Below, in pieces: positions 1-5,616 of a stretch of DNA of 5,946 nucleotides (the first letter of the stretch is position 1; each line of letters begins with the position of its first letter). A program made the translations under genes and the position numbers. The notes beneath the pieces were generated by a model that saw only the letters and a program-made list of their open reading frames with translations, did no database searches and was not told the DNA's origin. The stretch spans positions 1 through 5,946 of the forward strand of contig CAYZBF010000054.1 of assembly GCA_964476585.1 (NCBI GenBank), written 5' to 3'. The DNA comes from CAYZBF01 sp964476585 (GTDB taxonomy: Bacteria > Hydrothermota > UBA3072).

Positions 1-4
1 AACC

Positions 5-32
5 TTGGACTTCGGACTTTGGGCATTGGACT
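5..32. repeat. Short heptamer tandem repeat, four units
   Basis: Four consecutive 7-base units read TTGGACT, TCGGACT, TTGGGCA and TTGGACT with an exact period of seven. The first and last are identical; the middle two carry one and two substitutions. A T-run follows directly. No reading frame of note covers it and it lies in non-coding DNA upstream of a broken gene. It may extend beyond the left edge of the window, although the four bases before it do not fit the unit well. Function unknown; it could be a slippage-prone microsatellite or one copy of a dispersed intergenic repeat. Confidence 0.6.
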
Positions 33-120
33 TTTTTCGCAAATATGTTACGGACTGAAATGGGTAGATAATTTTATAATTATTCCTTTTTAGTACACTA
101 TTGACTTAAAGTAATTCAAC

Positions 121-149
121 TTGACAAAAAGGAGATTATAAAATATTAT
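121..149 (+). promoter_or_regulatory. Putative sigma70-type promoter
   Basis: A perfect -35 box TTGACA (121-126) is followed after exactly 17 bases by TATTAT (144-149), which matches the -10 consensus at five of six positions. The predicted transcription start falls near 155-158, on or beside the ATG at 157 that opens the flippase remnant. A transcript from here would be leaderless for that frame. An AGGAG element at 130-134 lies between the boxes, so it would not be in the message. It could drive the DegT module downstream, since no terminator is visible in between. The region is AT-rich, so chance matches are possible. Confidence 0.5.
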
Positions 150-156
150 CATTTAT

Positions 157-316
157 ATGGAAGCAGCGCTTAAGAAAAAGGTTGTAAAAGGGACTTTCTG
201 GGTTTTTGTTTCTCAAATTGTAACCCAGTTTGTTGCTCTTATTAAAAATATCATCATTGCAAGGGTTCTCTCCAGATGATTTTGTCATATTGCTAAGCTT
301 TTCTCTCTTTGCTTGA
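157..316 (+). pseudogene. N-terminal remnant of a polysaccharide flippase (MOP/Wzx-like), frameshifted and truncated
   Basis: The frame from ATG 157 gives 40 residues, including VVKGTFWVFVSQIV and NIIIARVLS, and stops at 277-279. This is the usual N-terminus of Wzx/TuaB-like MOP flippases: K-x-VKG-xx-W-xxx-SQ, a first membrane helix, then AR-x-L-(S/T)-P-x-DF. The expected continuation PDDF appears in another frame from 272, reading PDDFVILLSFSLFA before a stop at 314-316. The shift sits in a CTCTC run; loss of one CT dinucleotide would explain it. The remaining roughly 430 residues are missing. The intact flippase at 2745-4253 has the same motif order (IVKG, W, LSQVV, ILARLLTPKDF) but differs clearly in sequence, so this is a different family member and not a duplicate. 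Confidence 0.75.
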
Positions 317-340
317 CATATTATGTTTTTTAAATAGGAT
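313..340 (+). promoter_or_regulatory. Weak candidate promoter for the DegT module
   Basis: TTGACA at 313-318 is a perfect -35 match. After 16 bases comes TAGGAT (335-340), matching four of six -10 positions. The predicted start of transcription falls at about 346-349, on the aminotransferase ATG at 348. The same stretch holds the AGGATGG that would serve as its ribosome binding site, so the sequence cannot easily do both jobs for one transcript. Low confidence. Confidence 0.25.
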
Positions 341-347
341 GGATTTT

Positions 348-1502
348 ATGAGGAAAGATTTTCTTATTTTTGGGAGCCCTTTGATTGAAAAACCTGAGAT
401 GGATGAGGTAAGTGATTCCTTAAAATCAGGCTGGATTGGGACGGGGCCGAAAGTCCATAAGTTTGAGGAAATGTTCCGCGAGTATAAAAGTGTAAAGTAT
501 GCAATGGCATTAAACTCCTGCACTGCCTGCTTACACCTCTCAATGCTGTGTATAGGTATTAAACCCAGCGATGAGGTAATAGTTCCTACTATGACCTTTG
601 CCGCTACTGCCAATGCAGTTATACATGCTGGTGGAATACCTGTTTTTGTAGACTGTAAAAAGGATACAATGAACATTGACCCTGAGGATATAGAAAAAAA
701 GATTACTAAAAGGACAAAAGCAATGATCCCTGTGCACTTTGCAGGAAGACCGTGTAATATGAACGCTATAATGGATATTGCCAAAAAATATCACCTAAAA
801 GTGATAGAAGATTCTGCTCACGCAATAGAGGCTGAATATCATGGGGGAAAGGCAGGCACTTTTGGAGATATAGGTTGCTTTAGCTTTTATGTAACGAAGA
901 ATGTTGTAACAGGCGAAGGAGGTATGGCAATTACAAATAATGAGGATTATTCCGATAAAATTAAGGTTTTGGGATTGCATGGAATGAGTAAAGATGCCTG
1001 GAAAAGATTTTCTGATGAAGGATATAAGCATTATCAGGTAGTTTATGCAGGTTTTAAGTATAATATGATGGATCTTCAAGCAGCAATTGGTATTCATCAA
1101 TTGCCAAGAGTAAATAAATATTGGAAAAGGCGGCAGGAGATATGGAATCGATATAATGAAGTTTTTAAGGATTTACCAGTATTTACGCCCGCTCCCGTTG
1201 AACCTGATACAAGACATGCCTATCATTTATATACACTATTGCTTGACATTGATAATTTAAAGATAACAAGAGATGAATTTTTAGATAAGATGGCGAAGCG
1301 GAATATTGGTATAGGCGTTCATTACATAGCCCTTCACTTGCATCCGTATTATCAAGGAGTTTTTGGCTATAAAGAGGGTGATTTTCCCAATGCAGAATGG
1401 ATTTCAGAAAGAACCGTGTCTTTACCTTTTTCGGCGAAATTGACGGATGAGGACGTTGCTGATGTGATTGAAGCAGTGAGGACTGTCTTAAGAAAATGCT
1501 GA
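348..1502 (+). CDS. DegT/DnrJ/EryC1/StrS-family PLP-dependent sugar aminotransferase
   Basis: Predicted cytosolic enzyme of 384 residues that transfers an amino group, usually from glutamate, to a keto-deoxysugar nucleotide. Numbering from ATG 348: the N-terminal FGSPLIEKPEMDEV...GWIGTGPKV signature is at 7-36; NSCTACLHL near 56-64 binds the cofactor phosphate; EDSAHAI carries Asp155, expected to contact the PLP nitrogen; FSFYVTKNVVTGEGGM carries Lys184, the expected Schiff-base lysine. Length and all motifs are complete. I chose 348 because AGGATGG lies just upstream (336-342) and the family normally starts close to this motif; ATG 339 and TTG 309 are in-frame alternatives. The stop overlaps the next gene by 7 bases. 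ArnB- or perosamine-synthase-like activity on a 4-keto sugar is plausible; exact substrate and C3 versus C4 specificity cannot be read from sequence. No dehydratase is present in the window. Confidence 0.93.
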   Translation: MRKDFLIFGSPLIEKPEMDEVSDSLKSGWIGTGPKVHKFEEMFREYKSVKYAMALNSCTACLHLSMLCIGIKPSDEVIVPTMTFAATANAVIHAGGIPVFVDCKKDTMNIDPEDIEKKITKRTKAMIPVHFAGRPCNMNAIMDIAKKYHLKVIEDSAHAIEAEYHGGKAGTFGDIGCFSFYVTKNVVTGEGGMAITNNEDYSDKIKVLGLHGMSKDAWKRFSDEGYKHYQVVYAGFKYNMMDLQAAIGIHQLPRVNKYWKRRQEIWNRYNEVFKDLPVFTPAPVEPDTRHAYHLYTLLLDIDNLKITRDEFLDKMAKRNIGIGVHYIALHLHPYYQGVFGYKEGDFPNAEWISERTVSLPFSAKLTDEDVADVIEAVRTVLRKC

Positions 1503-2080
1503 GAAAAATAATTAAATATATATATGTTTCTATAAAATTTCTTTTTCATTATCTGATGGGGAAAACATTCGGTATCTCATATATAGTAAGGTATTTGAGA
1601 AATCCTGACCCATTGATAAGTGTAAAATTATTGCGTGCATTTGGGGCAAGAATAGGGGAAAGGACAACTGTAAAAAGAACTATTTATCTCGATAATGTTT
1701 ATAGAGATAAAAATTCTACAGGTGATTTTTCCCATTTAAAAATTGGGGAAAATTGTTATGTTGGAGACTGTACTTATTTTGACTTGGCAAATGAAATAAT
1801 TATAGGTAATAACGTAGTGATTTCTGGAGGTGTATCTTTTGTAACACATGCAGATTGTAATCGCTCAGAATATTTAGAAAAGGTATTCCCTCGAACATGC
1901 GAAAAGATTAGAGTTGAAGATGGTGCATGGATAGCATTCAAAGCTACAATTTTGAATGGGACTACGATAGGAGAAAACTCAGTCGTTGCTGCCCATTCGT
2001 TGCTAAAAGATGATGTAGAAAAATGTTCTATCTACGCAGGTATTCCTGCACGTAAAATAAAAATTATAGAACGCTTATAA
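1496..2080 (+). CDS. Hexapeptide-repeat (LbetaH) acyltransferase, WcaF/LacA/NodL-like
   Basis: A 194-residue protein whose centre and C-terminus form a left-handed beta-helix of the acetyl-CoA-dependent LacA/CysE/NodL class. Hexapeptide-type turns are visible in LKIGENCYVGDC (81-92), EIIIGNNVVISGGVSF (100-115) and ATILNGTTIGENSVVAAHSLL (150-170). VTHAD holds His118, the likely catalytic histidine, and the protein ends with the typical YAGIPARKIK. The N-terminal 45 residues are basic and hydrophobic (KFLFHYLMGKTFGISYIVRYL) and may touch the membrane. The start overlaps the aminotransferase stop by 7 bases and lacks a strong ribosome binding site, suggesting translational coupling. Base composition is the most AT-rich of the intact genes. 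It may N-acylate the amino sugar made by the upstream enzyme or O-acetylate the glycan; the fold does not distinguish these. Confidence 0.88.
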   Translation: MLRKIIKYIYVSIKFLFHYLMGKTFGISYIVRYLRNPDPLISVKLLRAFGARIGERTTVKRTIYLDNVYRDKNSTGDFSHLKIGENCYVGDCTYFDLANEIIIGNNVVISGGVSFVTHADCNRSEYLEKVFPRTCEKIRVEDGAWIAFKATILNGTTIGENSVVAAHSLLKDDVEKCSIYAGIPARKIKIIERL

Positions 2081-2718
2081 TGCGAATAATCAAGAGTAAA
2101 GACTGGCTTGTCTATAAGATAGCAGATAAGGCTTTAGATGAAGCAATTCATAACTATCCTAGAGGCAAACTCGTGGATATTGGCTGTGGCGAAAAGCCAT
2201 ATGCAGATATGATAAAGCCTCATGTAACCGAGCATATTGGTGTTGACCTTAAAGAAACCTTACACGATAAATCCAATATTGATCGTCTTGGTACTACTTA
2301 TAATATCCCCGCCGAAGATGGCGAATTCGATTCTGCCATTTGTACCGCTGTCTTAGAACACTTGGAAGAACCAGACAAAGCAATAAAAGAAGCAAATCGA
2401 GTTTTAAAAAGGGGCAGTTATGCTATTTATACTGTGCCTTTATTCTGGCATTTGCACGAAGAACCGAGAGATTTTTATAGGTACACAAAATATGGATTGA
2501 AATATCTATTTGAGAAGAATGGATTTGAAATAGTGGAATTAAAATCATTATCTGGTTTTTGGGTAACCTTTGGTCAAGAACTCGTTTATTATTTATGGCG
2601 GTTTCGCACAGGTGGCAGGCTAAATCCCCTTTGGTGGATAATTCCAGTAATAGGGATGTTTATTCAAGGAATTTGCTATCATTTAAATAAAATCGTCCAC
2701 TCAGAAGGATTTACTTAG
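2080..2718 (+). CDS. Class I SAM-dependent methyltransferase (Methyltransf_11 type)
   Basis: A 212-residue Rossmann-fold methyltransferase. Motif I is LVDIGCGEKPY (31-41), the acidic residue ending strand 2 is Asp56 in IGVDLKE, and the post-motif region DSAICTAVLEHLEEP (84-98) followed by EANRVLKRGSYAIYTVP (104-120) is typical of small-molecule methyltransferases. The C-terminal segment PLWWIIPVIGMFIQGICYHL (183-202) is strongly hydrophobic and could anchor the protein at the inner membrane, where lipid-linked glycan intermediates are found. Its ATG shares one base with the acyltransferase stop (TAATG) and no good ribosome binding site precedes it, so translation is probably coupled. O-methylation of a sugar nucleotide or of the growing glycan is the likely role; the acceptor is unknown. 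Confidence 0.87.
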   Translation: MRIIKSKDWLVYKIADKALDEAIHNYPRGKLVDIGCGEKPYADMIKPHVTEHIGVDLKETLHDKSNIDRLGTTYNIPAEDGEFDSAICTAVLEHLEEPDKAIKEANRVLKRGSYAIYTVPLFWHLHEEPRDFYRYTKYGLKYLFEKNGFEIVELKSLSGFWVTFGQELVYYLWRFRTGGRLNPLWWIIPVIGMFIQGICYHLNKIVHSEGFT

Positions 2719-2725
2719 ATGTATT

Positions 2726-2760
2726 TGGTAGTAGTTAAGAAGCTATGAACTTAACTACCA
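2726..2760 (+). promoter_or_regulatory. Hairpin presenting the flippase start codon in its loop
   Basis: TAGTTAAG at 2732-2739 is exactly complementary to CTTAACTA at 2750-2757, an 8-bp stem closing a 10-base loop (2740-2749). The loop contains the flippase start codon at 2745-2747. TGG at 2726-2728 can add three pairs with CCA at 2758-2760 across a 3-base bulge. There is no convincing Shine-Dalgarno site before this start. The complementarity is seen directly; a role in translation initiation or coupling to the methyltransferase is inference. Confidence 0.45.
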
Positions 2761-4253
2761 GAATCGTTAAAGGTGTCAGCTGGCTTGGGCTATCTCAAGT
2801 TGTTCATCTATTACTTCATTTTGGAATTACAGCCATCTTAGCCCGATTGCTTACCCCAAAAGATTTCGGGTTGATTGCTATGATAGTTGTATTTACCAAT
2901 TTTGTCATAAGGTTCCGTGATTTTGGATTGACTGCAGCAATTGTGCAGCGTAAAGAACTCACCGAAGCCCACCTCTCTTCCAGCTTCTGGATTAATGTAG
3001 TTGCTGGACTTCTTCTAAGTTTGATAATGGCTGGGCTGGCTTCAAGAATTGCCTTCTTTTATAGTGAACCAAGGCTTACTCAAATCACCATGGTATTAAG
3101 TTTGACTCTCTTCATCTCTTCTTTCAGCATTATTCAAAGTGCTTTGCTCACTAAAGAACTGAAATTTAAGCCTCTGGCTATCATTCAGATATCGGCAGCC
3201 GCGATTTCAGGGATTATTGCTATTTCCCTAGCTTTCGCCGGATTTGAAGTGTGGAGCCTTGTCTGGCAACAGATCGTTTCCAGTTTTGCAACGGTGATTC
3301 TTCTATGGGCCTTATCTAGTTGGCGACCTCATCTGTGCTTTCGATGGAAGCGAGTCAAGGAACTCCTGGGTTTTGGCTTGAATCTTACCGGATTTAACTT
3401 TGTGAATTACTTCAACCGCAACCTGGATAACCTTCTCATTGGAAAATTCTTGGGCTCGGCCCCTTTAGGGTTCTACAATTTGGCCTATCGGTTATTACTT
3501 TTTCCCCTAAAAAACATCTCTTTCGTCTTGGGGCGGGTTATGTTTCCTGTTCTTTCAATCATTCAGAAGGATAAGGCGAAGGTGCGCCAAGCTTATCTGC
3601 GAGTGACTCGCTATATAGCAGCAGTGGCTTTTCCTATGATGTTTGGGTTATTCGTAGTAGCTCCTCAGTTTGTTCGAGTGATTTTTGGCCCTCAGTGGGA
3701 AAGGTCGATTTTTCTGGTCCAAATCCTTGCCTTGGTAGGTTTACTGCAATCCATAGGTACCACGGTGGGATGGATCTATACCTCGCAAGGCCGGACTGAT
3801 ATCATGTTTCGCTGGGGGATCTTCTCTGTGATTATAGTGGCTGTCTCCTTTGTTACAGGACTGCGCTGGAATGTGGAGGGAGTAGCTATTGCTTACGCCA
3901 TAGCTTCACTCCTGTTAACCTACCCAAGTTTTGCCATTCCCTTCAGGCTAATTGATCTGAAAGTTGGGCGTCTTTTCAAAGAGTTAAGCTTAGTATTTTG
4001 GGCAGCTCTGGGGATGGGAGGGATTGTATTTGTGCTACGCCTTTTCCTGAAGGATACTTTAGGGGTAGGTGATTTGATTACGCTTATATCAACCGTAGCT
4101 GTTGGAATAGTAAGTTATGCTGGCCTTCTTTTTGTATTAGACAGAGGGTTATACCGAGAGGTTTTCCGATTGCTACATCAGTTGAAGTCTTCAACTCAGG
4201 AAATGGCTTGGCAGGAGAATCATGATTCACAGTCTAAGGGGGGAAAGTTATAA
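2745..4253 (+). CDS. Polysaccharide flippase, MOP superfamily (Wzx/WzxC/TuaB-like)
   Basis: A 502-residue integral inner-membrane protein expected to flip undecaprenyl-linked oligosaccharide units to the periplasm. It begins with the family signature IVKGVSWLGLSQVV (7-20), then ILARLLTPKDFGLIAM (31-46). About a dozen hydrophobic segments follow, for example near 42-56, 84-104, 113-135, 145-165, 170-190, 293-314, 322-345, 358-372, 377-398, 413-433 and 443-466. DNLLIGKFLGSAPLGFYNLAYRL (228-250) and the following FPLKNISFVLGRVMFPVLS are typical of the WzxC/TuaB branch. Length is normal for the family. The start is the only ATG available, since an in-frame stop lies nine bases upstream. Sampled rows run about 43-50% G+C against about 18-30% in the acyltransferase gene, suggesting separate origin. 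A wzx-like name would be reasonable but the transported glycan is unknown. Confidence 0.92.
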   Translation: MNLTTRIVKGVSWLGLSQVVHLLLHFGITAILARLLTPKDFGLIAMIVVFTNFVIRFRDFGLTAAIVQRKELTEAHLSSSFWINVVAGLLLSLIMAGLASRIAFFYSEPRLTQITMVLSLTLFISSFSIIQSALLTKELKFKPLAIIQISAAAISGIIAISLAFAGFEVWSLVWQQIVSSFATVILLWALSSWRPHLCFRWKRVKELLGFGLNLTGFNFVNYFNRNLDNLLIGKFLGSAPLGFYNLAYRLLLFPLKNISFVLGRVMFPVLSIIQKDKAKVRQAYLRVTRYIAAVAFPMMFGLFVVAPQFVRVIFGPQWERSIFLVQILALVGLLQSIGTTVGWIYTSQGRTDIMFRWGIFSVIIVAVSFVTGLRWNVEGVAIAYAIASLLLTYPSFAIPFRLIDLKVGRLFKELSLVFWAALGMGGIVFVLRLFLKDTLGVGDLITLISTVAVGIVSYAGLLFVLDRGLYREVFRLLHQLKSSTQEMAWQENHDSQSKGGKL

Positions 4254-4417
4254 AAACAGTCATTCATTATAAAGCTAGTCTCCATTTGCCAATTGCGGAA
4301 ACATATATATGTGGAAAGATAAAAAATTTCAAAGGTTATCAATCTATTGTTTATGGCTCAAAACAGGGAAAAAGAACGAATGAGATTGCGTTCCTGGGAG
4401 CAGAAACCAATGTTTAA
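4250..4417 (+). pseudogene. N-terminal remnant of a GT4-type glycosyltransferase with lost start codon
   Basis: An open frame from 4250 to the stop at 4415-4417 encodes about 55 residues containing KTVIHYKASLHLPIAETYI and NFKGYQSIVYGSK. This is the usual beginning of GT4/WcaL-like transferases: a first beta strand, then LP-x-x-ET-x-(I/L)Y, then a helix and a second strand. The intact enzyme downstream has the equivalent LPLTETWLYTQV. A G-rich ribosome binding site (AAGGGGGG, 4236-4243) ends six bases before 4250, exactly where an ATG is expected, but the codon is ATA. A single G at 4252 would restore ATG and also turn the flippase TAA stop into a classical ATGA stop/start overlap. The rest of the enzyme (roughly 320 residues) is missing. 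It is therefore read as a truncated pseudogene. Confidence 0.65.
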
Positions 4418-4422
4418 TACCG

Positions 4423-4433
4423 AAAGGAGGTGA
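4423..4433 (+). promoter_or_regulatory. Very strong Shine-Dalgarno site
   Basis: AAAGGAGGTGA matches nearly the full complement of the 16S rRNA 3' tail. Its GGAGG core (4426-4430) ends ten bases before the glycosyltransferase ATG at 4441, which fixes that start. It is by far the strongest ribosome binding site in the window; the other intact genes rely on weak sites or coupling. Confidence 0.8.
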
Positions 4434-4440
4434 GGACTTA

Positions 4441-5616
4441 ATGACTCAAGAACTTAGGAAAGTAGGTCACATCATAAATGGGCCTTTCTTACCTTTAACC
4501 GAGACTTGGCTCTATACCCAGGTGACAGAATTCGAGAGTATTAAAGTAAAAATTTATGCCCTTTATCGCGAAAACAATGAAGTTTTCCCTTTTGAGGGGC
4601 TAAGATGCTTACGGGAAGATTTGAGTTACTATCCTTTGCTTTTTAACCGAGCTTGGAATAAACTTTTCCATTGCTATCCAATTTTTCTGTTTTGGCTTTT
4701 AAAAGATAAGCCTGATCTGCTACATGCACATTTTGGTCCTTCTGGGTTTTGCATGTTACCATTTATCAAACTGCTTAATATCCCGTTGATAACCAGTTTT
4801 TATGGATACGATGCTTATTTGCTCCCAGAAAATCCCTCCTGGAAAGATAGATATAGAGAACTGTTTGATAGAGGAAAACTGTTTCTCGCAGAAGGCCCTG
4901 CTATGAAGAAGAAATTAATTAATCTTGGATGTCCTCCCAAAAAAGTTATTGTCCACCATATAGGCATAGAACCAGAGAGGTATAAATATAATCCTAGAAA
5001 GATTTCTGATGACGGTATAATCCGCTTACTCATTGTAGGCACATTTATAGAAAAAAAAGGAATACCTTATGCAGTTAAAGCCTTTAGTGAGGTCAAAAAA
5101 AGGATAAATCGTCCTATCCATCTCACCATTGTTGGAGATTCTAATAGAGAGGGCACCTTAACTGATGAAAAAAAGAAGATTTTAGTTGCCATTAACGAGA
5201 ATAACATTTCTGAGGCGATAACAATGACCGGTTATATTTCTCATAGTGAACTTATGAGGATTGCGGAAAGTCATCATATACATTTGGCTCCCAGTGTTCA
5301 TGCATCTTCTGGTGATGCTGAAGGCGGTTTTCCTGTTATTATTACCGAAATGTTAGCAACCGGTATGCCAATCTTAGCAACCGACCACTGCGATATTCCT
5401 GAAATTGTAATAGATGGCAAATCGGGCTTTCTCGTCCCTGAGCGAGATGTGGATGCTCTAGCGGAAAGATTAGAATATCTGGTCAAACATCCGGAAATCT
5501 GGCCAGAAATGGGCCGATACGGCCGAAAGTTCGTAGAAGAGAATTATGATATTAACAAATTAAATGACCAACTGGTGAATATATATCAAAAAGTGGCAGA
5601 AGGTGATTTTCCATGA
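4441..5616 (+). CDS. Glycosyltransferase family 4 (GT-B fold), WcaL/AmsK-like
   Basis: A 391-residue cytosolic or membrane-associated GT-B enzyme expected to transfer a sugar from a nucleotide donor to a lipid-linked glycan. The N-terminal acceptor domain has LPLTETWLYTQV (18-28), LLHAHFGPSG (93-102) and TSFYGYDAY (118-126), all common in WcaL-like members. The C-terminal donor domain begins near 195 with LLIVGTFIEKKG (196-207), whose basic residues should contact the donor phosphates. EGGFPVIITE (294-303) carries the two conserved glutamates, here separated by eight residues where most GT4 enzymes have seven. ATDHCDIPEIV (313-323) and a C-terminal helix follow. Length is normal. It lies 187 bases after the flippase with a GT4 stub between them, and its stop overlaps a following ATG (ATGA at 5613-5616). 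Donor and acceptor cannot be deduced. Confidence 0.93.
   Translation: MTQELRKVGHIINGPFLPLTETWLYTQVTEFESIKVKIYALYRENNEVFPFEGLRCLREDLSYYPLLFNRAWNKLFHCYPIFLFWLLKDKPDLLHAHFGPSGFCMLPFIKLLNIPLITSFYGYDAYLLPENPSWKDRYRELFDRGKLFLAEGPAMKKKLINLGCPPKKVIVHHIGIEPERYKYNPRKISDDGIIRLLIVGTFIEKKGIPYAVKAFSEVKKRINRPIHLTIVGDSNREGTLTDEKKKILVAINENNISEAITMTGYISHSELMRIAESHHIHLAPSVHASSGDAEGGFPVIITEMLATGMPILATDHCDIPEIVIDGKSGFLVPERDVDALAERLEYLVKHPEIWPEMGRYGRKFVEENYDINKLNDQLVNIYQKVAEGDFP

Noticed and set aside
5..32. Heptamer array as a CRISPR repeat
   Set aside because: Units are seven bases with no spacers between them.
101..126. TTGACT at 101 as a second -35 box
   Set aside because: Bases at the 16-18 spacing read near ACAAAA with no -10 likeness; the copy at 121 has the far better partner.
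309..347. TTG start at 309 giving a 397-residue aminotransferase
   Set aside because: The extra 13 residues precede the normal family N-terminus, the stretch overlaps the flippase remnant and a possible promoter, and AGGATGG is well placed for ATG 348.
293..1549. Minus-strand frames across the aminotransferase gene (293-784, 540-794, 795-1100, 1367-1549)
   Set aside because: They lie antisense to a gene with complete catalytic motifs, show no recognisable domains and lack ribosome binding sites of note.
4815..5486. Minus-strand frames across the GT4 gene (4815-5042 and 5298-5486)
   Set aside because: Both mirror conserved GT4 coding sequence and have no recognisable product.
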